Shown: positions 34,703-43,686 of the stretch, piece by piece
Layout of the letters: the number at the start of each line of letters is the position of its first letter
Numbering within the stretch: position 1 is the first letter of the stretch
Assembly (NCBI RefSeq): GCF_014204515.1
Contig: NZ_JACHLI010000037.1
Span: 6,580 to 70,579, forward strand
Direction: 5' to 3'
Origin: Pseudomonas nitroreducens
GTDB lineage: Bacteria > Pseudomonadota > Gammaproteobacteria > Pseudomonadales > Pseudomonadaceae
Length of the DNA stretch: 64,000 bases
Notes under the pieces: generated by a model
What the model saw: only the letters and a program-made list of their open reading frames with translations
What the model was told of the DNA's origin: nothing
Databases searched by the model: none
Translations under genes and position numbers: made by a program

Positions 34703-36274
34703 TCAGAGCTGCACCTTCGAGTAATCCTGGCGGCCGAACGGGCTGACCGAGTAACCCTTCACGTCCTTGCGGGTCAGCGCCGCGGCGGTCGGGTGCGCCA
34801 GCGGCAGCCACAGCGCCTGCTCGTGGATGATCTGCTGGGCCTGGTGGTACAGCTCGCTGCGCTTGGCCTGGTCAGCCACTGTCTTGCCCTGGCTGATCAG
34901 GCCGTCGAGCTTCGCGTCGCAGTAGCGCGCGAAGTTCAGCCCGGACTTGACGCTGGCGCAGGAGAATTGCGGGGTGAAGAAGTTGTCCGGGTCGCCGTTG
35001 TCGCCGGCCCAGCCCATGAACAGCAGGTCGTGCTCGCCGGCCTTGGCACGGCGAATCAGCTCGCCCCACTCGATCACCTGGATCTGCGCGTCGATGCCGA
35101 TCTTCTTCAGGTCGGCCTGGAGCATCTGCGCGCCGAGGGCCGGGTTGGGGTTGAGCAGGCTGCCGGAGGGACGGGTCCAGATGGTGGTCTTGAAGCCCTG
35201 CTTGCGACCGGTCTCGCCCATCAGCTGCTGTGCCTTCTGCAGGTCGTAGGCGTAGCCGGGGATGTCCTTGGCGTAGCTCCAGGTATTGGGCGGATAGACG
35301 CCGTCAGCGGCGATGGCGGTGCCGTTGAACACCGCCTTGAGGTAGCTGGCCTTGTCGAATGCCAGGTTGATCGCCTGGCGGATTTTCGGGTCATCCAGCG
35401 GCGGGTGCTGGCTGTTGATGCCGACGAAGGCGGTCATGAAGGCCGGGGTCTGCTCGACCTTGAGGTCGGGGTTCTTCGTCGCTTCCTCGACATCCAGCGG
35501 TTTGGGCGACAGGGCGATCTGGCACTCGCCGCGCTTGAGCTTCTGCAGGCGCACGGCGGCGTCCGGGGTGATGGCGAAGATCAGGTTATCCACCGCCGGC
35601 TTGCCGCCGAAGTATTCGGCGTTGGCGCTGTAGCGCACCACGGCGTCCTTCTGGAAGCGCTTGAAGACGAAGGGGCCGGTGCCGATCGGCTGGGCGTTGA
35701 GTTTCTCCGGGGTGCCGGCCTTCATCAACTGGTCGGCGTACTCGGCGGAGTAGATGGAGGCGAAGCCCATGCTGAGCATCGACAGGAAGGTTGCATCGGG
35801 GTGGTTGAGGGTGAAGCGCACGTGCTGCGCGTCGACCTTCTCCACCGCCTTGACCAGGCTCGGCAGCTGCATCGACTGCGCGTGGGGGAAGCCGCTCTGC
35901 GCCACCTTGTGCCAGGGCTGCGCCGGGTCGAGCATGCGCTGGAAGCTGAACACCACGTCGTCGGCAGCGAGCGCGCGGCTCGGCTTGAAGTAGTCGGTGT
36001 GGTGGAAGGCCACGCCGTTGCGCAACTGGAAGTCATAGGTCAGGCCGTCATCGGCGACCTTCCAGCTCTCGGCCAGGCTCGGCACCACTTCGCCGCGCGA
36101 TGCGTCGAAGTCCACCAGGCGGTTCATCAGCACGTCGGCCGAAGCATTGGTGGTGGTCAGCGAGTTGTACTGGACCACGTCGAAGCCTTCGGGGCTGGCT
36201 TCGGTGCACACGCTCAGCGAGGCGGCGCTGGCGAAGGCCGGGGAAAGCAGGAGGGCGAGAAGGGCAAGACGCAT
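34703..36274 (-). CDS. dppA5: Dipeptide ABC transporter substrate-binding protein (SBP family 5)
   Basis: A 523-residue periplasmic binding protein. A signal peptide (about 1-18, ending FASA) precedes an SBP_bac_5 domain that begins SLSVCTEASPEGFDVVQYN and contains QPIGTGPFVFKRF. In P. aeruginosa the matching protein is one of several DppA paralogues feeding the DppBCDF importer of di- and tripeptides. No permease or ATPase gene adjoins it here, so it must use a distant transporter. ATG 36274 is chosen because it gives a normal signal peptide. Confidence 0.88.
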   Translation of the reverse strand: MRLALLALLLSPAFASAASLSVCTEASPEGFDVVQYNSLTTTNASADVLMNRLVDFDASRGEVVPSLAESWKVADDGLTYDFQLRNGVAFHHTDYFKPSRALAADDVVFSFQRMLDPAQPWHKVAQSGFPHAQSMQLPSLVKAVEKVDAQHVRFTLNHPDATFLSMLSMGFASIYSAEYADQLMKAGTPEKLNAQPIGTGPFVFKRFQKDAVVRYSANAEYFGGKPAVDNLIFAITPDAAVRLQKLKRGECQIALSPKPLDVEEATKNPDLKVEQTPAFMTAFVGINSQHPPLDDPKIRQAINLAFDKASYLKAVFNGTAIAADGVYPPNTWSYAKDIPGYAYDLQKAQQLMGETGRKQGFKTTIWTRPSGSLLNPNPALGAQMLQADLKKIGIDAQIQVIEWGELIRRAKAGEHDLLFMGWAGDNGDPDNFFTPQFSCASVKSGLNFARYCDAKLDGLISQGKTVADQAKRSELYHQAQQIIHEQALWLPLAHPTAAALTRKDVKGYSVSPFGRQDYSKVQL

Positions 36275-36639
36275 GACGGACTCCGTGTGAACTGGCAAGA
36301 TGCCCATCCGCGAGGCTGGGCGGGGTCATGCAAGGCTGTTGGCAGCCTCGAAGGAGCTACCCTAGACCAAGCCGCCGCCCGTCACAACGATCACAGGCGA
36401 CGAACGGCACCGGCGCCGCGGCCCGCGGGGGCTGGCATCGGCTTTTTCGACTCATGCTTTCCCTTGCAGCTTGAAGTGACTTTCTGATATAAAGCTGCGC
36501 TCTTTTCTGGGGCCCTGCCTGATCCTGCGACCCGATCGCGGCGAAGCGGCAGTTAAGACCCCGGTTAAACTGAGAATCCTATTGAGTTAAGCAGCCAACC
36601 CATGCCGGGTTTGGCATGTGGTTTACAGAGGGCTGAGCC
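36275..36639. other. Intergenic region upstream of rpmB and dppA5
   Basis: 365 bases drive divergent genes. The rpmB side has a good sigma-70 promoter (36464-36493) and a leader of about 140 bases that could carry ribosomal-protein autoregulation. No small gene is evident. Confidence 0.6.
36464..36493 (+). promoter_or_regulatory. Sigma-70 promoter of rpmB-rpmG
   Basis: TTGCAG at 36464-36469 and TATAAA at 36488-36493 are spaced by 18 bases. The -10 is within an extended TGATATAAAG context. A strong promoter suits ribosomal protein genes. Confidence 0.65.
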
Positions 36640-36876
36640 ATGTCGAGAGTTTGCCAAGTGACCGGTAAGGGTCCGGTTACCGGGAACAACATTTCCCACG
36701 CACACAACAAAACCCGCCGCCGTTTCCTGCCGAACCTGCAGCACCACCGTTTCTGGGTTGAGGCCGAGAAGCGCTTCGTGCGTCTGCGCGTTTCCGCCAA
36801 AGGCATGCGTATCATCGACAAGCGTGGTATCGAGGCCGTTCTGAACGACCTGCGCGCCCGCGGCGAAAAATTCTAA
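36640..36876 (+). CDS. rpmB: 50S ribosomal protein L28
   Basis: A 78-residue basic ribosomal protein. The start MSRVCQVTGKGPVTGNN and SHAHNKTRRRFLPNLQ are diagnostic of bL28. It forms part of the large subunit near the peptidyl-tRNA exit region. rpmG follows after 10 bases, as in most proteobacteria. Confidence 0.98.
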   Translation: MSRVCQVTGKGPVTGNNISHAHNKTRRRFLPNLQHHRFWVEAEKRFVRLRVSAKGMRIIDKRGIEAVLNDLRARGEKF

Positions 36877-36886
36877 GGAGCGAATC

Positions 36887-37042
36887 ATGCGTGAACTGAT
36901 CCGTTTGGTGTCCAGCGCCGGTACCGGCCACTTCTACACCACCGACAAGAACAAGCGCACCAAGCCTGAGAAAATCGAGATCAAGAAATACGATCCGGTT
37001 GTTCGCAAGCACGTGATCTACAAGGAAGCCAAGATCAAGTAA
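36887..37042 (+). CDS. rpmG: 50S ribosomal protein L33
   Basis: A 51-residue protein starting MRELIRLVSSAGTGHFYT and ending IYKEAKIK. It is bL33, in the form without the zinc-ribbon cysteines (C-minus). AAGGAG precedes the ATG. It is the second gene of the rpmBG operon and is followed by a strong terminator. Confidence 0.98.
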   Translation: MRELIRLVSSAGTGHFYTTDKNKRTKPEKIEIKKYDPVVRKHVIYKEAKIK

Positions 37043-37061
37043 TTGATCTTCGCCCTTGTGA

Positions 37062-37091
37062 AGAAACCCGCCCCTCGTGGCGGGTTTTTTC
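37062..37091 (+). terminator. Terminator of rpmB-rpmG
   Basis: Stem AAACCCGCC / GGCGGGTTT followed by six T residues. It stands 20 bases after the rpmG stop. Confidence 0.9.
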
Positions 37092-37125
37092 TTGCCTGCG
37101 ATTTTCCCTTGCGAAGATCGCAGAC

Positions 37126-37156
37126 GAAAAAAAGCCCGCCGAGCGGCGGGCTTTTT
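37126..37156. terminator. Bidirectional terminator downstream of the cupin gene
   Basis: Stem GCCCGCC / GGCGGGC with an A tract on the left and T tract on the right. It mainly serves the minus-strand cupin gene. Confidence 0.88.
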
Positions 37157-37169
37157 CATGTTCGGGGGC

Positions 37170-37532
37170 TCAGGCCTTCTGTTCGAAGATCACGTAGACC
37201 TTGCGGCAGGGCTCCAGGACTTCCCAGGTGCCGCTGAAGCCGGCCGGGATGACGAAGCGGTCGCCGACGCGCACGGTCTTGGCGCCGCCGTTGGCATCGC
37301 GGATCACCGACACGCCCTGGAGGATCTCGCAGTACTCGTGTTCGGTGTAGCTGACGTTCCAGTGGCCCGGCTCGCCTTCCCAGATGCCCACGTTGAACTG
37401 GCCGCAGTCGCTGGCGTAGTGGTTGCGCACGTTCTGCGCCGGGTCGCCCTTGATGATGCGCTCCGGGGCGGGGCGGTAGTGTTCGGGGGCGGTGGTGGCC
37501 TGGGCGAAATCGACGATCTGCTCGACGTTCAT
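37170..37532 (-). CDS. Cupin-domain protein
   Basis: A 120-residue small cupin. The barrel motifs are NVSYTEHEYCEILQG (where the metal-binding H and E lie) and VGDRFVIPAGFSGTWEV. It resembles the EutQ/DUF861 class of single-domain cupins. Substrate is unknown. It neighbours kauB, divergently, and corresponds in place to PA5314, which lies near polyamine genes in PAO1; a link to amine catabolism is only a guess. Confidence 0.85.
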   Translation of the reverse strand: MNVEQIVDFAQATTAPEHYRPAPERIIKGDPAQNVRNHYASDCGQFNVGIWEGEPGHWNVSYTEHEYCEILQGVSVIRDANGGAKTVRVGDRFVIPAGFSGTWEVLEPCRKVYVIFEQKA

Positions 37533-37832
37533 GGCGGTCTCGGTTCTTTAGAGTTGTTGGCGAGAGTGCGTGCGGGCACGCGCAGCGCTGTTGGATATTT
37601 ACTCCGAAGCGGCTGTCGGAAAACCATCAGCCGACGAATCCGGGCAGTCTATGTTTAATAAAACGAACGTGACAAGGCCATTTGGCCACTTAGTGTAAAA
37701 AATATTGAAAATTGGCAGGCTCCGGTTTAGGGTGGCGAACAGCATGCGTTCGCTCCGCCTTGCGGAATTTTTGACAGCGCGCCCGCCGGGCGCCTGCATC
37801 TGATAAGTACATTAATAAGAGGACACGTTGTC
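37533..37832. other. AT-rich divergent regulatory region upstream of kauB
   Basis: 300 bases, with an unusually AT-rich part at about 37650-37720. It contains the inverted repeat GTTTAATAAAAC (37653-37664) and an exact TTGACA hexamer (37771-37776) with no convincing -10 at 17 bases. These are candidate regulator and promoter elements for kauB. Confidence 0.4.
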
Positions 37833-39326
37833 ATGGGTACCCTCACTCGCGCCGATTGGGAAGCTCGCGCCAAGGATCTGAAGATCGAAGGCCGCGCCTT
37901 CGTCAACGGTGAATACGTCGACGCCATATCCGGCGCCACCTTCGATTGCCTCAGCCCTGTGGATGGCCGTTTCCTGGCCAAGGTCGCCAGCTGCGACCTG
38001 GCCGATGCCGAACGTGCCGTGCAGGTTGCCCGTGCCACCTTCGATTCCGGCGTGTGGTCGCGCATGGCTCCGGCCAAGCGCAAGAAGGTCATGATCCGCT
38101 TCTCCGAGCTGCTGCTGGAGAACGCGCAGGAACTGGCCCTGCTGGAAACCCTCGACATGGGCAAGCCGATCAGCGACTCGCTGAACGTCGACGTTTCCGG
38201 TGCGGCCAACAGCCTGCGCTGGAGCGCCGAGGCCATTGACAAGATCTACGACGAAGTGGCCGCCACCCCGCACAACGAGCTGGGCCTGGTCACTCGCGAG
38301 CCGGTTGGCGTGGTTGCCGCCATCGTGCCGTGGAACTTCCCCCTGCTGATGTCCTGCTGGAAGCTCGGCCCGGCGCTGACCACCGGTAACTCGGTGATCC
38401 TCAAGCCCTCCGAGAAGTCCCCGCTGACCGGCATCCGCGTTGCCCAGCTGGCCATCGAGGCCGGCATCCCGAAAGGCGTGTTCAACGTCCTGCCGGGCTT
38501 CGGTCACACCGTGGGCAAGGCCCTGGCCCTGCACATGGACGTCGACACCCTGGTGTTCACCGGTTCGACCAAGATCGCCAAGCAGCTGATGATCTACGCC
38601 GGCGAGTCGAACATGAAGCGCGTCTGGCTGGAAGCCGGCGGCAAGAGCCCGAACATCGTCTTCGCTGACGCCCCGGACCTGAAAGCCGCCGCCGAAGCCG
38701 CCGCCAGCGCCATCGCCTTCAACCAGGGCGAAGTCTGCACCGCCGGCTCGCGCCTGCTGGTGGAGAAGTCGATCAAGGCCGAGTTCGTGCCGATGGTCGT
38801 CGAAGCCATCAAGGGCTGGAAGCCGGGCAACCCGCTGGACCCGGAAACCAACGTCGGTGCGCTGGTCGACACCACCCAGATGAACAACGTGCTCAGCTAC
38901 ATCCAGGCCGGCCACGACGACGGTGCCAAGCTGGTCGCCGGCGGCAAGCGCACCCTGGAAGAGACTGGCGGCACCTACGTCGAGCCGACCATCTTCGACG
39001 GCGTGACCAACGCCATGCGCATCGCCCGTGAAGAGATCTTCGGCCCGGTGCTGTCGGTCATCGAGTTCACCGATGCCGAAGAAGCTGTGCGCATCGCCAA
39101 CGACACCCCGTACGGCCTGGCCGCTGCGGTGTGGACCAGCGACCTGTCCAAGGCCCACCTGACCGCCAAGGCGCTGCGCGCCGGCAGCGTGTGGGTGAAC
39201 CAGTACGACGGCGGCGACATGACCGCGCCGTTCGGTGGCTTCAAGCAGTCCGGCAACGGCCGCGACAAGTCGCTGCACGCGTTCGACAAGTACACCGAGC
39301 TGAAAGCTACCTGGATCAAGCTGTAA
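37833..39326 (+). CDS. kauB: Aldehyde dehydrogenase KauB (4-guanidinobutyraldehyde / polyamine aldehyde dehydrogenase)
   Basis: A 497-residue NAD(P)-dependent aldehyde dehydrogenase. The catalytic base E267 (LEAGGKSPN) and nucleophile C302 (GEVCTAGSR) are in their usual places. The sequence matches the P. aeruginosa KauB/PauC type that oxidises aldehydes from agmatine, putrescine and cadaverine breakdown. AGAGGA precedes the ATG. In PAO1 an aminotransferase gene sits next to it; here it is missing and the cupin gene adjoins. Control by PauR (encoded at 50828-51376) is likely but not shown here. Confidence 0.9.
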   Translation: MGTLTRADWEARAKDLKIEGRAFVNGEYVDAISGATFDCLSPVDGRFLAKVASCDLADAERAVQVARATFDSGVWSRMAPAKRKKVMIRFSELLLENAQELALLETLDMGKPISDSLNVDVSGAANSLRWSAEAIDKIYDEVAATPHNELGLVTREPVGVVAAIVPWNFPLLMSCWKLGPALTTGNSVILKPSEKSPLTGIRVAQLAIEAGIPKGVFNVLPGFGHTVGKALALHMDVDTLVFTGSTKIAKQLMIYAGESNMKRVWLEAGGKSPNIVFADAPDLKAAAEAAASAIAFNQGEVCTAGSRLLVEKSIKAEFVPMVVEAIKGWKPGNPLDPETNVGALVDTTQMNNVLSYIQAGHDDGAKLVAGGKRTLEETGGTYVEPTIFDGVTNAMRIAREEIFGPVLSVIEFTDAEEAVRIANDTPYGLAAAVWTSDLSKAHLTAKALRAGSVWVNQYDGGDMTAPFGGFKQSGNGRDKSLHAFDKYTELKATWIKL

Positions 39327-39386
39327 TCCATAGCTGAAGCAGGTCGGCCCTGAGCCTGGGGCCGGCTCTGACACAGAGCCACACCC

Positions 39387-39419
39387 GCGGCCGGGTTTCC
39401 CTCAGGGAAGCCCGGCCGC
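39387..39419 (+). terminator. Hairpin after kauB
   Basis: A long GC stem (GCGGCCGGG / CCCGGCCGC, with an inner TTCCC/GGGAA) closes on TCA. There is no T tract, so it may be a weak terminator or RNA-stability element. Confidence 0.6.
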
Positions 39420-39470
39420 TGTGCTTTGCGCATCGGGCACCCGCGCGCCCGACGTGCGCTCCGACAGGAG

Positions 39471-39478
39471 AACAACAA
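39471..39478 (+). promoter_or_regulatory. Candidate Hfq/Crc motif overlapping an MFS start codon
   Basis: AACAACAA lies between the AGGAG ribosome site and the ATG of the MFS gene and shares a base with it. It fits the AAnAAnAA motif at the place where Hfq/Crc represses translation. Confidence 0.45.
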
Positions 39479-40647
39479 TGCGTTGGGGACCGTATTTCGC
39501 TGTCTGTGCCGCCGTGATCAGCATCGGCCTGGCCCTGGGCCTGACCATGCCGCTGGTTTCGCTGCGCCTGGAAGGCTGGGGCTACGGCACTTTTGCCATC
39601 GGCGTCATGGCTTCTACGCCGGCGGTGGGCGTGCTGCTGGGCGCGATGATTTCCGGGCGCCTCGCCGCGCGGGTCGGTACGCCGCGGCTGATGCGCCTGT
39701 GCCTGATTTCCGGGGCCTTTTCCGTCGGCCTGCTGGCGTTGCTGCAGAGCTACCCGATCTGGCTGTTCCTGCGCCTGCTGATCGGCGTGCAACTCACCGT
39801 GGTGTTCATCCTCGGCGAGAGCTGGATCAACCAGCTGGCCATCGAGAAATGGCGCGGTCGCCTGGTTGCCCTCTACGGCACCGGCTACGCGCTGAGCCAA
39901 CTGTCCGGCCCGGTGCTGCTGACCTTCATCGGCACCGCCGACAACCGTGGCTTCTGGATCAGCGTCTGCCTGCTGGTGGGCGGCTCGCTGTTGCTGCTGG
40001 GGCGTACCGGCGCGCCCAAGGTCGACCCGCACAGCGCCAATGGCCGTGGGCTGTTCGCCTTCTGCGGCCAGCTGCCGGCGATCGCCTGGGCCGTGGTGCT
40101 GTTCGCCGGCTTCGAAGCGATGATCCTCACCCTGCTGCCGGTCTACGGCATCCAGCAGGGCTTCACCCAGTCCGTGGCGCTGGCGATGGTCAGCACCGTG
40201 GTGGTCGGCGATGCGCTGCTGCAACTGCCGATCGGCTGGCTGGCCGACCGCATCTCGCGGCAGACGCTGTTCAAGGGCTGCGGCATCGTTCTCTGCGCGA
40301 GCAGCCTGGCCATGCCCATGCTGCTGCATCACATCACCATCTGGCCGGTGCTGGTGCTGTTCGGCGCCAGTGCGGGCGGGTTGTTCACCCTGTCGCTGAT
40401 CCTCATCGGCGAGCGCTACCGCGATGACGCACTGGTCCGCGCCAACTCGCACATCGCCCAGCTCTGGGGGATCGGCTGCCTGATCGGGCCGCTGGCCACC
40501 GGCGCGGCCAGCCAGTGGGTCAGCGGCCACGCCTTGCCGCTGGTGATGGCCCTGGGGGCGTTCGGCTTCGTGGTCCTGGTGAGCCTGCGCGGTCTGCCGC
40601 CGGTGATGCGCGCTACCGATGCGCAACTGCAGCAGGAGCGCTCCTAG
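39478..40647 (+). CDS. Major facilitator superfamily transporter
   Basis: A 389-residue protein with about 12 hydrophobic helices. The segment SGRLAARVGTPRLMRLCLISG after helix 2 is the MFS loop 2-3 motif; its core is GRLAARVGTPRLM. A similar loop (GWLADRISRQTLFKG) marks the second half. Substrate is unknown; YcaD-type members look similar. It follows kauB and may carry related compounds. Its stop overlaps the stop of the convergent phospholipase gene by 4 bases. Confidence 0.88.
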   Translation: MRWGPYFAVCAAVISIGLALGLTMPLVSLRLEGWGYGTFAIGVMASTPAVGVLLGAMISGRLAARVGTPRLMRLCLISGAFSVGLLALLQSYPIWLFLRLLIGVQLTVVFILGESWINQLAIEKWRGRLVALYGTGYALSQLSGPVLLTFIGTADNRGFWISVCLLVGGSLLLLGRTGAPKVDPHSANGRGLFAFCGQLPAIAWAVVLFAGFEAMILTLLPVYGIQQGFTQSVALAMVSTVVVGDALLQLPIGWLADRISRQTLFKGCGIVLCASSLAMPMLLHHITIWPVLVLFGASAGGLFTLSLILIGERYRDDALVRANSHIAQLWGIGCLIGPLATGAASQWVSGHALPLVMALGAFGFVVLVSLRGLPPVMRATDAQLQQERS

Positions 40648-42197
40648 AGCATCTTCTCCAGGCCGATGGCGCCAGCGATCCAGGCGTTGAGCCGGCGCCA
40701 GACGTTGCCCGGCTCGCGCTCCAGCGCCACCAGCTTGCCGTTGCGCTCCTCGACCCAGACCAGCCTGGGCGGCTCGCTGCCCGGCTCGATCCGCACCTGG
40801 TAGCTGACGTTGGGCGCCATGCTCGCCAGCGCCAGGCGGCGCACCTGGTCGGCCAGCTCCGGGCTGTCGACGATGATGCCGACCTCGGTGTTCCACAGCA
40901 CCGAGCGCGGATCGAAGTTCAGCGAGCCGACGAACACCTGGCGCTGGTCGAACACCGCCGCTTTGCTGTGCAGGCTGGCGCTGCTCGACCCGCGCACCAT
41001 CCACGGTGCCCCGGACAGGCGCTGGTCCGGGTCGGCGCGCAGCTCGTAGAGCTTCACGCCGTGCTCCAGCAGCTCCAGGCGGTAGGGCGCGTATCCGGCG
41101 TGCACGGCGGGCACGTCGGTGGCTTCCAGCGAGTTGGTCAGCAGGCGCACGCTGACGCCACGGTCGGCGCGCTGGGTCAGGTAATCGACGCCGGTGCTGG
41201 TGGGCACGAAGTAGGCCGAGACCAGGATCAGTTCCTTCGAGACACCGTCGAACAGCGGCTGCAGCTGGGTGCTGAGCAGTTGCTCACCCTTCGGGTCGCC
41301 CTGGTCGAGCACTTTCAGCGGCGTATCCCAGACTGCCTTGCCCGGCGCCCAGACCAGGTCATCCAGCCAGTTCTGCAGGTGCGGGCGATCGCTGTTGCGG
41401 TTCAGTCGGGCGATGTAGCTGGAGCTCTTCACCCGCTCCTTGGCCAGGTAGCGGTCCAGCTTGTGGCGCACGTTCTGCAGCTCGGCAAGGTCCGGTGCGC
41501 TCCACAGGTAGTCCTCGATGGGCCGGCTGATGCGACTGTTCCAGTACTGGTCGAAGCTCTGCCCCAGCGACTGCGCCACCGGGCCGACGCCCAGCAGGTC
41601 GAGGTCGCTGAAGTTCATCTCGGCCTTGGCGTCGAAGTACTCGTCGCCCAGGTTGCGGCCGCCGACGATGGCCACGCTGTTGTCCGCCAGCAGCAGCTTG
41701 TTGTGCATGCGCCGGTGTTGCTCGGACAGGTTGAGCAGGCGCCCCAGGTTGCGCGTGACGCCGGTGCTGCGGCCCAGGTGCAGCGGGTTGAACAGGCGCA
41801 CCTGGATGTTCGGGTGGGCGGCCAGGGTGCCCAGTTCGTAGTCCCAGCCGTCGCTGCTGGTGTCGTCGATCAGCATGCGCACGCGCACGCCGCGGTCGGC
41901 GGCCTTGATCAGCTCACGGATCAGCGCGCGCGTGGTGAGGCCGTCGTGGACGATGTAGTACTGCAGGTCGAGGCTGCGCTGGGCCTTGCGGATCAGCTCG
42001 GCGCGAGCGAGGAAGGCGTCGACGCTGGAAGCCAGCAGGTGGTAGCCGGACTGGCCGGGATGGGCCGTGGCGCGCTGGTCGATATCGTCGGCCAGCGCGC
42101 TGCCCTGCACCGGCAGCACGTGCGACGGCTCGGGCGGCGGCGCACTGGCGCAACCACCCAGGGTCAGCAGGATCAGCAGCAGGAAGCGTGGCAACAA
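40644..42197 (-). CDS. Phospholipase D family lipoprotein (cardiolipin synthase-like)
   Basis: A 517-residue protein. A lipoprotein signal with lipobox LGGC (Cys 16) anchors it to a membrane. Two HKD motifs are present: HNKLLLADNSVAIVGGRN and HSKAAVFDQRQVFVGSLNF. Such enzymes transfer or hydrolyse phosphatidyl groups, for example in cardiolipin synthesis. No ATG is available; TTG 42197 has GGAG 9 bases upstream, while TTG 42215 has none. It ends at the MFS gene (4-base overlap). Corresponds in place to PA5310. Confidence 0.85.
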   Translation of the reverse strand: MLPRFLLLILLTLGGCASAPPPEPSHVLPVQGSALADDIDQRATAHPGQSGYHLLASSVDAFLARAELIRKAQRSLDLQYYIVHDGLTTRALIRELIKAADRGVRVRMLIDDTSSDGWDYELGTLAAHPNIQVRLFNPLHLGRSTGVTRNLGRLLNLSEQHRRMHNKLLLADNSVAIVGGRNLGDEYFDAKAEMNFSDLDLLGVGPVAQSLGQSFDQYWNSRISRPIEDYLWSAPDLAELQNVRHKLDRYLAKERVKSSSYIARLNRNSDRPHLQNWLDDLVWAPGKAVWDTPLKVLDQGDPKGEQLLSTQLQPLFDGVSKELILVSAYFVPTSTGVDYLTQRADRGVSVRLLTNSLEATDVPAVHAGYAPYRLELLEHGVKLYELRADPDQRLSGAPWMVRGSSSASLHSKAAVFDQRQVFVGSLNFDPRSVLWNTEVGIIVDSPELADQVRRLALASMAPNVSYQVRIEPGSEPPRLVWVEERNGKLVALEREPGNVWRRLNAWIAGAIGLEKML

Positions 42198-42267
42198 CGC
42201 GAGTTTCTCCGGCAAGCGCGCCGGTGGCGGGCTGCCGGAGATTCTAGCCGCTCGTCGGTGGATAGGG

Positions 42268-43587
42268 TCAGCTCGCCAGCGCTTCCTTGAACCGGTACCA
42301 GGCCATGCCCAGCGCCAGCAGGGGCGAGCACAGCAGCTTGCCGCCGGGGAAGGTGATGTGCGGCACCCTGGCGAACAGCTCGAAGCCGCTGCCCTGCTGG
42401 CCGGCGATGGCCTCGGCGAGCAGCTTGCCGGCCAGGTGCGTGGCGTTCACCCCGTGGCCGGCGTAGGCCTGGGCGAAGTACACGTTGGGCTGGTCGGGCA
42501 GGCGGCCGATCTGCGGCAGGCGGTTGGCGCCGATGCCGATCATGCCGCCCCACTGGTAGTCGATGCGCAGGTTTTCCAGGTGCGGGAACACCTTGAGCAT
42601 CTTCGGCCGCATGTAGGCGGCGATATCCGCCGGGTCGCGCCCGGAATAGTGGCAGGCGCCGCCGAATAGCAGGCGGTTGTCGGCGGAGAGGCGGTAGTAG
42701 TCCAGCGCCACGCGCTGGTCGCACACCGCCATGTTCTGCGGCAGCAGGGCGTGGGCCTGTTCGGCGGACAGCGGCTCGGTGGCGATCACGTAGCTGCCGG
42801 CGGGCAGCACCTTGCCGTCGAGGTAGTTGTTCAGGCCGTTCTGGTAGGCGTTGCAGGCGATCACCAGGGACTTGGCGCGGACGCTGCCCTTGGCGGTGCG
42901 CACGCGCACCTCGCTGCCGTAGTCGATGGCGGTGACGGCGGAGTTCTCGAACAGCTTCACGCCCAGGCTCTGCGCCGCGGCGGCTTCGCCGAGGGCGAGG
43001 TTGAGCGGGTGCAGGTGGCCCGAGCCCATGTCCACCATACCGCCGACGTAGAAGTCGGAGCCGACGATGCTGTGCATGTCCTCTTTGGGCACCAGGCGCA
43101 GCTCGTGGCGGTAGCCGAGGCTTTTCAGTTCGTCGAAGTCTTCCTGGAAGCCGGCGACATCGGAGGCCTTGTTGGCCAGGTCGCAGTAGCCCCAGGTCAG
43201 GTCGCAGTCGATGGCGTATTTTTCGACGCGCTGGCGGACGATCTCCACCGCTTCCAGGCCCATCAGCTTCATCGCGTGGACGCCATCGGCGCCGACCACC
43301 GGCTCGAACTGCTCCAGGCCGTGGCCGACGCCGCGGATCAGCTGGCCGCCGTTGCGCCCGCTGGCGCCCCAGCCGATCCGGTGGGCTTCCAGCAGGATCA
43401 CCGAGAAACCGCGCTCGGCCAGTTCGATCGCCGTGTTCAACCCGGAGAAGCCACCACCGATGATGCACACGTCAGCCTGCTCCTCGCCGGCCAGGCACGG
43501 CACCTCGAGGCGGCGATTGGCGCTGGCGGCGTAATAGGAAGGGGCGTGCTGGTCGGTGTGCACCGGCTGGTGAACGCGGGCGTTCAT
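42268..43587 (-). CDS. pauB4: FAD-dependent gamma-glutamylputrescine oxidoreductase-like enzyme
   Basis: A 439-residue DAO-type flavoprotein. The FAD motif is CIIGGGFSGLNTAIELAERG, and GWGASGRNGGQ is the typical second contact. Members oxidise gamma-glutamylated polyamines to aldehydes in the gamma-glutamyl pathway, producing the substrate of KauB-like dehydrogenases. The best match in memory is PauB4 of P. aeruginosa. It lies 140 bases downstream of dadR on the same strand, with a large hairpin between them. Confidence 0.82.
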   Translation of the reverse strand: MNARVHQPVHTDQHAPSYYAASANRRLEVPCLAGEEQADVCIIGGGFSGLNTAIELAERGFSVILLEAHRIGWGASGRNGGQLIRGVGHGLEQFEPVVGADGVHAMKLMGLEAVEIVRQRVEKYAIDCDLTWGYCDLANKASDVAGFQEDFDELKSLGYRHELRLVPKEDMHSIVGSDFYVGGMVDMGSGHLHPLNLALGEAAAAQSLGVKLFENSAVTAIDYGSEVRVRTAKGSVRAKSLVIACNAYQNGLNNYLDGKVLPAGSYVIATEPLSAEQAHALLPQNMAVCDQRVALDYYRLSADNRLLFGGACHYSGRDPADIAAYMRPKMLKVFPHLENLRIDYQWGGMIGIGANRLPQIGRLPDQPNVYFAQAYAGHGVNATHLAGKLLAEAIAGQQGSGFELFARVPHITFPGGKLLCSPLLALGMAWYRFKEALAS

Positions 43588-43613
43588 GTGCGATATCCTG
43601 ATTTTTATGTTGT

Positions 43614-43623
43614 TAAAATTTTA
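43614..43623. promoter_or_regulatory. AT-rich palindrome upstream of pauB4
   Basis: TAAAATTTTA is a perfect 10-bp palindrome 27 bases before the pauB4 start, within an AT-rich stretch. It could be part of a promoter or operator; the short length makes chance likely. Confidence 0.3.
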
Positions 43624-43638
43624 CGCAGGATAAACGCC

Positions 43639-43686
43639 GACTTCCCGCCCAGCCAATAGCCGGGCGGCAAAAAGCGCCGGGAAGTC
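43639..43686. terminator. Large two-part hairpin between dadR and pauB4
   Basis: Outer stem GACTTCCCG / CGGGAAGTC (9 bp) encloses an inner GCCC/GGGC stem. On the minus strand it lies after the dadR stop. It lacks a clean T tract, so it may terminate weakly or separate the two messages. Confidence 0.5.

Noticed and set aside
36494..36639. Possible riboswitch or small RNA in the rpmB leader
   Set aside because: No conserved fold was recognised; the leader is ordinary for a ribosomal protein operon.
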